NCBI GenBank assembly: GCA_035700025.1
Contig: DASSOY010000027.1
Span: 1 to 38,298 of the forward strand
Reading direction: 5' to 3'
Length of the DNA stretch: 38,298 nucleotides
Source of the DNA: Bacillales bacterium
GTDB taxonomy: Bacteria; Bacillota; Bacilli; Bacillales; DASSOY01
How positions within the stretch are numbered: the stretch's first letter is position 1; the number at the start of each line of letters is the position of its first letter. Below are positions 24,334 through 30,740 of this stretch, piece by piece. Position numbers and translations under genes: made by a program. The notes under the pieces are model-generated. The model saw only the letters and a list, made by a program, of their open reading frames with translations, did no database searches and was not told the origin of the DNA.

Positions 24334-25906
24334 CTTGACTGGTAACAGCCGTCTTCGTTTGCACTTCCGTAGAATCTGCCACTGACTCTACTTCTTTCGG
24401 CGGAGCTGTCCGCTTGATGAAGAACGACAAGAGAAGGGCGAGGACGGAAAGACCCGTCGCCACGACAAAAGCATCGTTGATCCCCTGGATCGTCGCTTCT
24501 TTTATAACATGACTGATCTGTTTCTGTAGTTCCGGCGGCAATTGGGCCAGCGCCGATTTCGCGGTCGAAGCAGTCATCTCCGCCCCTTCGGGAACCGGAA
24601 TGCCTTTGTCCGCCAACATCGATTTCACGTACTCTTTCGTCTGATTCGCCATGACTGTCACAAGGAACGCCGTGCCCAACGACCCGGAAACCATCCGCAG
24701 CGTGTTGGACATCGCAGTTCCGTGAGGATTCCATTTTTGCGGCAATTGATTCAAGCCGGCGGTCATGATCGGCATCATGAGCATCGACATCCCGAACATG
24801 CGAGCGGAATATAATATGATCATGTGCATATACGTGGTCGCGTCGGTCAATTGGCTGAATCCCCACGTCGTCACAACGGTGATTGACAAACCGACGACGG
24901 CGAGCCAGCGGGCGCCAATTTTATCAAAAATTTTCCCGGTAATCGGCGACATAATTCCCATTAAAATCGCCCCTGGCAACAACAATAAGCCCGATTCGAG
25001 GGGTGTAAACCCGCGGATGTTCTGCAAATAGATCGGCACCAGAATCATTCCAGCGAACATCGCCATCGTAATGATCATGTTAATGAGCGTCGTCAGCGCA
25101 AACATGTTGTACCGAAAAATCCTGAATTCAAGCATCGGCGTTTTCGACCGTAGTTGCCTGAGAATAAAAATTAACAAAGCTGCTGCACCGGTGAAAAGAG
25201 AGAGCATGACTTCCCAACTGTCCCAGCCTTTGCCTCCCGCGCTGCTAAATCCGTATAAAAAGCCGCCGAAGCCGAGCGTCGACAAAATAATGCTGATGAC
25301 GTCTACTTTCGGATTCGTCAACTTCGTGACATTTTTCAGCATCAGGCTTGCAAGCACTAGATCGAGAATGGCAACCGGCAAAACAATAAAAAACAACACA
25401 CGCCACGAGTAGTTTTGCACGATCCACCCGGATAAGGTCGGCCCGATTGCCGGCGCAAACACCATCGCCATGCCGACCATCCCCATGGCCGCTCCCCGTT
25501 TTTCAACCGGAAAGATCGTAAAGAACACTGTCATCATAAGCGGCATGATGATTCCGGCACCCGACGCTTGCACGATCCGTCCCACCAGCAATAATTCGAA
25601 TCCCGGGGCAAGGCCGCACAACAACGTGCCGGCAGCAAACAAGATCATGGCGGTCAAAAACAGCTTGCGCGTCGAGAATTTTTCAATAAGAAAAGCAGTA
25701 ACCGGAATCAACACGCCGTTCGTCAACATATAAGCAGTCGTCAACCATTGCGCCGTATTCGCCGATATTTTCAAATCGTTCATCATTTGCGGCAGCGCGA
25801 CATTCATTAACGTTTGGTTCAAAATCGCAACGAAGGCACCGAGCAATAACGAGGCTATGATCGGCCCTTTCCGAATTGAGGTCTCTCTTGTCTGTTCATG
25901 CTCCAT
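24329..25906 (-). CDS. DHA2-family (EmrB/QacA-type) multidrug efflux MFS transporter
   Basis: The 525-residue membrane protein has 14 predicted helices. Family motifs include TLMNVALPQMMNDL in helix 1, NTAQWLTTAYMLTNGVLIP, the motif A-like loop FLIEKFSTRKLF, and the antiporter motif C in VFAPAIGPTLSGWIVQ. It exports toxic compounds by proton antiport. The ATG at 25906 overlaps the end of the marR gene (..GACCATGGAGCATGA), and GAGGA lies just upstream, so the two are coupled; a start four codons earlier has its purine run touching the ATG. The stop codon TGA at 24329 lies exactly at the junction with the IS3 remnant, so the original C terminus may have been altered by a few residues. Confidence 0.92.
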   Translation of the reverse strand: MEHEQTRETSIRKGPIIASLLLGAFVAILNQTLMNVALPQMMNDLKISANTAQWLTTAYMLTNGVLIPVTAFLIEKFSTRKLFLTAMILFAAGTLLCGLAPGFELLLVGRIVQASGAGIIMPLMMTVFFTIFPVEKRGAAMGMVGMAMVFAPAIGPTLSGWIVQNYSWRVLFFIVLPVAILDLVLASLMLKNVTKLTNPKVDVISIILSTLGFGGFLYGFSSAGGKGWDSWEVMLSLFTGAAALLIFILRQLRSKTPMLEFRIFRYNMFALTTLINMIITMAMFAGMILVPIYLQNIRGFTPLESGLLLLPGAILMGIMSPITGKIFDKIGARWLAVVGLSITVVTTWGFSQLTDATTYMHMIILYSARMFGMSMLMMPIMTAGLNQLPQKWNPHGTAMSNTLRMVSGSLGTAFLVTVMANQTKEYVKSMLADKGIPVPEGAEMTASTAKSALAQLPPELQKQISHVIKEATIQGINDAFVVATGLSVLALLLSFFIKRTAPPKEVESVADSTEVQTKTAVTSQG

Positions 25907-26360
25907 GGTCTTCCTCATCCCTTTGCTCTAATTTCGTAATCAACTGCTGATGCGTGTCAAGCAAGAGCACGAGCTGCTCATCCGGCAACTCAAGAATTTT
26001 ACTGAGCCTTTTCGTTAAATAAGCATCTTCCCCGAAAGCCTCCTCCTGCTTCGCCATGCCTGCTTCCGTCAACCGCATCACAATCGTTCGCCTGTCTTCT
26101 TTCGATCGTTCCCTCACGATCAATCCCGAAGTGACCAAGCGCTCGACAACACCGCTCATCGTACTGTTCCCGAGTTGCAGATGGTCAGCCAATTCACTGA
26201 GACTGATGTCCGGCTGTTTCGACAATGTCTTTAATACCATAAGTTGCACGGCCGTGGCGTCTGACAAATCCGCCGCTTCCCTCAGCAGCTGAAACAGCGC
26301 ACGGTTCAGTTTCCGAATCGATCGAAGCACCTCGTCAATTCGTTCTCTCTCCTTACCCAT
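25896..26360 (-). CDS. MarR-family transcriptional regulator of the efflux pump
   Basis: The 154-residue product has the winged helix-turn-helix of the family: ISLSELADHLQLGNSTMSGV for the recognition helix and IVRERSKEDRRTIVMRLTEAG for the wing with the conserved DRR. Flanking helices give dimerisation. The ATG at 26360 is chosen because GAGGGG is seven bases upstream. It overlaps the efflux gene, an arrangement typical of drug-sensing repressors that control their own operon. A small inverted repeat (TGATT/AATCA, 26382-26393) lies between promoter and start and could be its operator. Confidence 0.92.
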   Translation of the reverse strand: MGKERERIDEVLRSIRKLNRALFQLLREAADLSDATAVQLMVLKTLSKQPDISLSELADHLQLGNSTMSGVVERLVTSGLIVRERSKEDRRTIVMRLTEAGMAKQEEAFGEDAYLTKRLSKILELPDEQLVLLLDTHQQLITKLEQRDEEDHGA

Positions 26361-26381
26361 AACAAAACCCCTCAATCGTTC

Positions 26382-26393
26382 TGATTAAAATCA
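26382..26393. promoter_or_regulatory. Possible MarR operator
   Basis: TGATTAAAATCA, an inverted repeat with 5-bp arms, lies about 20 bases upstream of the marR-type start and downstream of the promoter. The position fits autoregulation, but the repeat is short. Confidence 0.35.
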
Positions 26394-26419
26394 TTCGCAT
26401 CCGAAACATTCCCTTCCCA

Positions 26420-26447
26420 ATTATACGCCCATTTGATTCATTGTCAA
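26420..26447 (-). promoter_or_regulatory. Sigma-A promoter of the marR/efflux operon
   Basis: TTGACA, 16 bp, TATAAT on the minus strand: both hexamers are full consensus matches. The start of transcription would be about 50 bases upstream of the regulator ATG. Confidence 0.85.
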
Positions 26448-26516
26448 TATCGCAACTTCCGCGGCGTGATCGCGCAGGCGGGGCTGCGATATCCGTTCGT
26501 TTAAGCAGCAAAACCT

Positions 26517-26525
26517 TGTTACAAT
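26517..26525 (+). promoter_or_regulatory. Extended -10 promoter element of the acylphosphatase gene
   Basis: TTGTTACAAT contains TGT followed by TACAAT, an extended -10 box, 36 bases upstream of the start. No good -35 box is visible. Confidence 0.4.
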
Positions 26526-26560
26526 AAAAGCGAAAAGAATGAGAAGAAAGGGGGATGCAC

Positions 26561-26833
26561 GTGAGAAGAGTACATGTCGTTGTCCACGGAATCGTTCAAG
26601 GAGTCGGCTTTAGGTACTACACCGAACAACAAGCATTCTCGTATCAAATCAAAGGTTGGGTAAGAAATGTTCCCGACGGAACGGTCGAAATCGATGCCGA
26701 AGGCAACGAACGAAACGTTGAACGGTTTCTCGAAGCGGTAAAACGAGGAAGCAGGCAAGCGTCCGTATCGAAGATCGAGGTCAGCGACATCGCTGAGGCG
26801 GGCGCACACGATTCCTTTCGAATTCGCCGATGA
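26561..26833 (+). CDS. acyP: Acylphosphatase
   Basis: The product (90 residues from the GTG, the usual family length of about 90) carries the complete acylphosphatase signature: GIVQGVGFRYYTEQQA, with the phosphate-binding loop and catalytic Arg, and GWVRNVPDGTVEIDAEG, with the catalytic Asn. The enzyme hydrolyses acyl phosphates such as acetyl phosphate in the cytosol. The GTG at 26561 is preferred: AAAGGGGG is six bases upstream, whereas the ATG two codons earlier directly abuts it. The gene stands alone, divergent from the marR/efflux operon. Confidence 0.93.
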   Translation: MRRVHVVVHGIVQGVGFRYYTEQQAFSYQIKGWVRNVPDGTVEIDAEGNERNVERFLEAVKRGSRQASVSKIEVSDIAEAGAHDSFRIRR

Positions 26834-26919
26834 ATGCGTCATGGAAAAAAGCGAATCCCATCCTGACGCCTTTTGACATACGATATGTAGAAGTCGAGTA
26901 AAAGAAAGGTTGGAAGGAT

Positions 26920-27573
26920 GTGCCAGCGAGAAAACTTTGGGGGGTGGACTCTGCCGCCCGTGTGACAACTGAAAGTTATCGATGCGTGGTCAACGAGTAC
27001 GGAAAACCCGTATACTGGGGCCGTTACTTGCAAACCGTGCCCGGTTTCGCCGACGGGTTGACGACCGAAGAAATTCGCCTAATCCATTCGAGGGGCGTAA
27101 AGATTCTGCCGATCTACAGTAATTTCCGCAGTGCCGTCGGCTACCGTACCGGAAGGGTGACCGCGCGTAACGCGATCTATCATGCCTCCCGGCTCGGCAT
27201 TCCAAAGGACACCTTCTTGTTCGCCAATATCGAAAAAGGCTTTAACGTCAACGGCGATTGGATTCGCGGTTGGGTGGACGCGCTCTATACGAGCGGCTTT
27301 CGTCCGGGAATCTATAGCGCGCCGGATCGCGCAGCGTTTAACGAAGCCTACTGCAACGCGGTTGAAAACGATGAGAAAGTAGCAGAACAAACGGTGCTTT
27401 GGAGCCAAGAACCAACGCCGGGTACGACAGCGAAAAACGAGGCCCCGCCCTTCAGACCCGCCGTTCCAAGCTGTCGAGCAAACGTATGGATTTGGCAGTA
27501 CGGTGAAAATGCCCCGAATTGTCCGATCGACACGAATCTGCTCGATCCAAGGGTCCTGAACCACTTGTTTTAA
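26920..27573 (+). CDS. DUF1906 glycoside-hydrolase-like (GH25-related TIM barrel) protein
   Basis: The 217-residue product is a single DUF1906 (Rv2525c-like) domain: LWGVDSAARVTTESYRCVVN at the start with the conserved Asp, VYWGRYLQTVPG, IRLIHSRGVKILPIYSNF, TFLFANIEKGFNVNGDWIRGWVDAL, GFRPGIYSAP and VWIWQYGEN at the end. The fold resembles GH25 lysozymes, and the Asp/Glu positions at strand ends suggest a glycosidase, but activity is not established for most members. No signal peptide or wall-binding domain is present, which is unusual for a murein enzyme. The start is GTG with GGAAGG close by. It stands between the acylphosphatase gene and a terminator. Confidence 0.85.
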   Translation: MPARKLWGVDSAARVTTESYRCVVNEYGKPVYWGRYLQTVPGFADGLTTEEIRLIHSRGVKILPIYSNFRSAVGYRTGRVTARNAIYHASRLGIPKDTFLFANIEKGFNVNGDWIRGWVDALYTSGFRPGIYSAPDRAAFNEAYCNAVENDEKVAEQTVLWSQEPTPGTTAKNEAPPFRPAVPSCRANVWIWQYGENAPNCPIDTNLLDPRVLNHLF

Positions 27574-27592
27574 AAATGACCTCAAAGGACGC

Positions 27593-27626
27593 GGTCGCCG
27601 GCAAACAGCCGGTGATCGTTTTTCTT
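27593..27626 (+). terminator. Terminator after the DUF1906 gene
   Basis: GGTCGCCGGC, a 5-base AAACA loop, then GCCGGTGATC pair over 10 bp with two wobbles, followed by GTTTTTCTT. It lies 20 bases after the stop codon. Confidence 0.85.
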
Positions 27627-27710
27627 CGATTGAACGAAGTTCAAGACGAATGGCGCCTAACCTGACTCGGAACACGCTGTTCGATCGCCCCAGCCAGAAA
27701 GCCGCCCCGT

Positions 27711-27741
27711 AAAAAAAGCGCAGGTTCCGACCCGCGCGCTT
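27711..27741 (-). terminator. Terminator of gluQ overlapping its stop codon
   Basis: On the minus strand AAGCGC and GCGCTT (with additional inner GC pairing) are followed by TTTTTTA. The 5' arm begins within the TAA stop codon. Confidence 0.7.
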
Positions 27742-28708
27742 AAAACCATTTCGAAACAAATGGTTCGTCTAAGTGAATGTCATCCTCGCGAATGGTTTCG
27801 ACGGTGAAATGTGACAATAACTCTTCCAGTGCCAACGATTCAGGTTGTTCAAGCAAACCGGCCAGAAAGGCAAGAATACCCATCAACCGTTGGGCAGAAA
27901 CGCCGTTTTCACGAAGACGGGAGACTGTGATCCATTCTCCGTGCCGTTTGGATAACCGCTGGCCGTCCGGGCCGTAGATCAAAGGCACGTGAGCAAACTT
28001 CGGAACCGGAAGCCGCAAAGCCCGATAAAGCAAAATTTGCCGCACCGTTGAATCGAGCAAATCCGCCCCTCGGAGCACGTGAGTGATGTCCATCTCAGCG
28101 TCATCAACGACGACGGCGAGCTGATAACTCATGATCCCGTCCGCTCTTTTTACGACAAAATCCCCGCCGCTGCCGGGACTGTACGTTTGCCGGCCCATGA
28201 CGGCATCATCAAAGGCAACCGGCTCGTCCGGCACCGCAAACCGGTGCGACGGCCGTTTTCCCTTCGCCCGTGCCTCCCGCTCTTTAGCACTTAAACCACG
28301 ACAAAGGCCGGGGTAAGCCGGCCCGAGAGAAGATAAACCATGAGGAGCGCTCGCAAGTGTGCGCAACTCTTTGCGGCTGCAAAAACACGGGTACAGCCTC
28401 CCGGCCTTTTCCAACCGAGCAAACGCCGCTTCATACAATTGTCCCCGTTTTCCTTGCTCATAGGGACCGTAACCTCCGCCGACATCCGGACCTTCATCCC
28501 AATCGAGACCGAGCCAGCGCAAATCTTCACAAATTCGCCGATAAAACGTTGGCCGGCACCGCGGTCGATCGAGATCTTCGATCCGGAGCACGAACGTTCC
28601 TCCGTTTTTCCTTACTTGCAGCCATGCCAGCATCGCCGTCAACGCGTTTCCGATATGTAAATCTCCCGACGGCGTCGGCGCGAACCTGCCTCTCATCATG
28701 CCGCTCAA
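27740..28708 (-). CDS. gluQ: Glutamyl-Q tRNA(Asp) synthetase (GluQ-RS)
   Basis: The 322-residue product is a class I synthetase catalytic domain without an anticodon-binding domain, as expected for GluQ-RS. GRFAPTPSGDLHIGN carries the HIGH-type motif, RLSKRH the KMSKS-type motif, and YPCFCSRKEL with a later YPGLCRG the CxC...Y...C zinc site. The enzyme attaches Glu to the queuosine base at the wobble position of tRNA(Asp). The start is TTG with AAAGG six bases upstream; an ATG three codons further on is an alternative. A consensus promoter lies 25 bases upstream, so the gene is transcribed on its own. Confidence 0.95.
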   Translation of the reverse strand: MSGMMRGRFAPTPSGDLHIGNALTAMLAWLQVRKNGGTFVLRIEDLDRPRCRPTFYRRICEDLRWLGLDWDEGPDVGGGYGPYEQGKRGQLYEAAFARLEKAGRLYPCFCSRKELRTLASAPHGLSSLGPAYPGLCRGLSAKEREARAKGKRPSHRFAVPDEPVAFDDAVMGRQTYSPGSGGDFVVKRADGIMSYQLAVVVDDAEMDITHVLRGADLLDSTVRQILLYRALRLPVPKFAHVPLIYGPDGQRLSKRHGEWITVSRLRENGVSAQRLMGILAFLAGLLEQPESLALEELLSHFTVETIREDDIHLDEPFVSKWF

Positions 28709-28732
28709 CCCCAGCCTTTCGTTCCGGCCTCC

Positions 28733-28761
28733 ATTATATCGCCGTCCCGCCGCCCATTCAA
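28733..28761 (-). promoter_or_regulatory. Sigma-A promoter of gluQ
   Basis: TTGAAT, 17 bp, TATAAT on the minus strand. The -10 box is perfect and is located 25 bases before the TTG start. Confidence 0.85.
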
Positions 28762-28768
28762 GCTTATT

Positions 28769-28981
28769 TTACAAGTGCAGCGCACTGTTCCCAAACGCCG
28801 CTGCTCCTCGCTCTTTGCATCCGCATGCCTCGTTCCCGTCAGCTTTTCGCCGCTTCATTGCCTCTTCCTGCTGGCGTCTTGCCATCCAGTCGACGAATCT
28901 TACCTCTTTGTCGCTCAACGGACGATTCAACTTTACCTCAAATTCCTTTCGAAATTCATTAGGTTGTGAATTCTCCCTCAT
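28769..28981 (-). CDS. Small hypothetical hydrophilic protein (70 residues)
   Basis: The frame encodes MRENSQPNEFRKEFEVKLNR then PLSDKEVRFVDWMARRQQEE and a Cys/Gly-rich tail ending GNSALHL. I do not recognise the family. It is accepted as a gene because GGGAGGGG stands four bases before the ATG and the sequence has the look of a small helical, charged soluble protein (PLSDKEVRFVDWMA resembles a helix-turn-helix-like segment without a clear match). It lies directly upstream of the gluQ promoter on the same strand. The frame continues six codons upstream without a ribosome site. Confidence 0.6.
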   Translation of the reverse strand: MRENSQPNEFRKEFEVKLNRPLSDKEVRFVDWMARRQQEEAMKRRKADGNEACGCKERGAAAFGNSALHL

Positions 28982-29353
28982 TCTGCCCCTCCCGCACAAT
29001 GGCTCGTTTTTCTTCTAGAAGATTGTGAATTTCTTATCGCAAACCGGACATGCGCTCTTCCGAACCATCCGAGCAGGTATCTGCCGCACGCTTGCAGTTA
29101 TTCGATTGACCTTATATCTACATCAATATAGAGAAAAGCGAACGGCGATCCATTCGCAAATGATCCGGTGACCCATTTGTCCGAAATGCTTCGGACCGAT
29201 TGTAATGAAAACCCTAGCTGAACAGAAAAATGAATTTGAATGTTTAGACAACAATGGTTGCATCGAAGGTTTCATTCATACACTACGTGTTCATTATAAC
29301 AAAATTTAGGAAGGTGAAGAAAGTGTCTTCCAAATAAATAGTTCAAAAGTAAC
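28982..29353. other. Non-coding or decayed stretch between the small protein and desaturase genes
   Basis: No full-length gene is visible over about 370 bases. It holds a perfect hairpin (GTCCGAA, ATGC, TTCGGAC at 29179-29196), a 34-codon plus-strand frame (29205-29309, MKTLAEQKNEFECLDNNGCI and so on) with no ribosome site, and an excellent ribosome site (AGGAAGGTGAAGAAA) before a GTG that meets a stop after four codons (GTG TCT TCC AAA TAA at about 29326). This looks like the remains of a plus-strand gene that has been cut off, or a leader region with no downstream gene. Confidence 0.5.
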
Positions 29354-29391
29354 GAAAAAACGAATCCCCCCGTCGAACGAAACGGAAGGAT
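29354..29391 (-). terminator. Terminator of the desaturase gene
   Basis: ATCCTTCCGT, an 8-base loop, then ACGGGGGGAT pair over 10 bp with two wobbles on the minus strand, followed by TCGTTTTTTCG, just beyond the desaturase stop codon. Confidence 0.8.
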
Positions 29392-29401
29392 CCGGTACAA
29401 G

Positions 29402-30466
29402 TTAAGCACGCTCTTTTTTCAATCGCTTGCGGAAGCGAATGTTTGAAGGATTCAACCCATGCCCCAACGAACCGTACAAGCGCCCTTGATGCGGATCGAT
29501 CAGCTCGCTCCCTTCAAAATATACCCGCGGCGTCCGCCATAACGCCTTCAACGCTTTGCCCATCGGCATTTCATGATACCGGTCGGGCCATTTTTGCTTG
29601 ATCAACTGCTTTACGAGCGGATAGTATTTTGCGCTCATCCCCGGAAACAAATGATGTTCCGTATGATACGAGAAGTTGAAATGGAGCACGTCAACCCATT
29701 TCGGAAGCGTTACGGACAAGCTGTTTGCAAGCGGATCGTTGACCGGAACGAGAGGGTTGAGCCGGTGGTTTGTGGAAATGTAGCACATCACGATAAAATT
29801 GGCTATGAGCAACGGCAAAAAATAAGCAAAAAACCATTTTTCAAAGCCGATCGCGAACAACAACGCGAACCAAACCGTCCACGGTAAAATAAACTGCAGC
29901 CACACTTTTTTCCGGTCCTCCGCTTTAAATTGCCGCAAATAAGTCGCGAACATTCGTGTCGAATGCATAGAAAACGTCACCGACAACGAACAAAACGAGA
30001 GAAACGAGCGTATCGGAAACGGCATCTTGTAAACGAAACGCAAAAACTTGCTCTTCACCCAAATCTTCATGGACGGCCAAGAATCCGGATCATGTTCTTC
30101 ATGCTGCGTATGTTTATGATGGTTGCTGTTATGCCACATCCGCCAGAGACGCGGGCCCGTGCTTAACGGAAAGAAAGCAACGGCACCGAGAAAATCGCGC
30201 CATTTCCGGTTGCGCAAAACCGCGCCATGCAAAATTTCATGTCCTAAAAAACCCATGCCCGTAAAACAAAAACCGAGCACGATCGCCAGCACGAGATTGA
30301 TCCAAGGACCAAGCTCGAAAAGGATAATCGACGCCATTACAGACATCGTAACAAGCAAGTAAGCAAGTCCGCCCCAAAGACGTCCGGGAACCGGACGGAA
30401 CGCCTGCTTTGGCAGATGCGGGGCAATCTTTCCCGCATACCACCCAAACGAATGCAAATCCTTCAT
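29402..30466 (-). CDS. des: Membrane fatty-acid desaturase (Des-like)
   Basis: The 354-residue integral membrane protein has the three histidine boxes of acyl-lipid desaturases: GHEILHG (His76, His80), WHNSNHHKHTQHEEH (112-125) and YHTEHHLFPGM near residue 270. The boxes bind the di-iron centre; two pairs of helices lie between them. The length equals that of Bacillus subtilis Des (352), the delta-5 phospholipid desaturase used to keep membranes fluid in the cold. The ATG has AGGAG ten bases upstream. No DesK/DesR two-component genes are adjacent here. The leader contains a terminator-like hairpin that may regulate it. Confidence 0.9.
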   Translation of the reverse strand: MKDLHSFGWYAGKIAPHLPKQAFRPVPGRLWGGLAYLLVTMSVMASIILFELGPWINLVLAIVLGFCFTGMGFLGHEILHGAVLRNRKWRDFLGAVAFFPLSTGPRLWRMWHNSNHHKHTQHEEHDPDSWPSMKIWVKSKFLRFVYKMPFPIRSFLSFCSLSVTFSMHSTRMFATYLRQFKAEDRKKVWLQFILPWTVWFALLFAIGFEKWFFAYFLPLLIANFIVMCYISTNHRLNPLVPVNDPLANSLSVTLPKWVDVLHFNFSYHTEHHLFPGMSAKYYPLVKQLIKQKWPDRYHEMPMGKALKALWRTPRVYFEGSELIDPHQGRLYGSLGHGLNPSNIRFRKRLKKERA

Positions 30467-30485
30467 GCAACGAAATCTCCTTTGT

Positions 30486-30526
30486 TGAGCAAAAATTAAA
30501 GACCTGCCTCGTTTTAAGCGCAGGTC
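30486..30526 (-). promoter_or_regulatory. Terminator-like hairpin in the leader of the desaturase gene
   Basis: On the minus strand GACCTGC, a 12-base loop, and GCAGGTC are followed by TTTAATTTTTG, only about 20 bases before the desaturase start. An extended -10 promoter (TGTTACAAT, 30550-30558) lies upstream of the hairpin and none is visible after it, so the structure is probably within the leader RNA and could attenuate expression. It could also end transcripts coming from the helicase gene. Confidence 0.55.
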
Positions 30527-30594
30527 CTAATCCCTAAAACGTTTGTTTAATTGTAACACACAACGCCGTTACAAATCTGTGAAAGGTACAATTG

Positions 30595-30726
30595 TCAAAC
30601 TTTCCTGTCGTTGACAGATGACTGTCCGCTCATCAAGCAATTTCTCACACTGATTAAGACGACGATCAAAACGAGCGAGCCGATGATCGACCACATGTTT
30701 TTGTCCACTGTTCCCTTTTGTTTCAT
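30595..30726 (-). CDS. Possible single-span membrane miniprotein (43 residues)
   Basis: The frame reads MKQKGTVDKNMWSIIGSLVL then IVVLISVRNCLMSG and a polar tail, that is a basic N terminus, one hydrophobic helix (about 12-27) and a short hydrophilic end. It starts 15 bases after the helicase stop codon on the same strand. There is no recognisable ribosome site in front of the ATG, so expression, if any, would need coupling to the helicase gene. I do not recognise a family. Confidence 0.4.
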   Translation of the reverse strand: MKQKGTVDKNMWSIIGSLVLIVVLISVRNCLMSGQSSVNDRKV

Positions 30727-30740
30727 TTTAGCATAAAAAA

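Noticed and set aside
24285..24866. 193-codon minus-strand frame overlapping the efflux pump
   Set aside because: It lies in another frame of the pump gene and is rich in Asp, Arg and His with no domain; only its last few codons enter the IS remnant, in the wrong frame.
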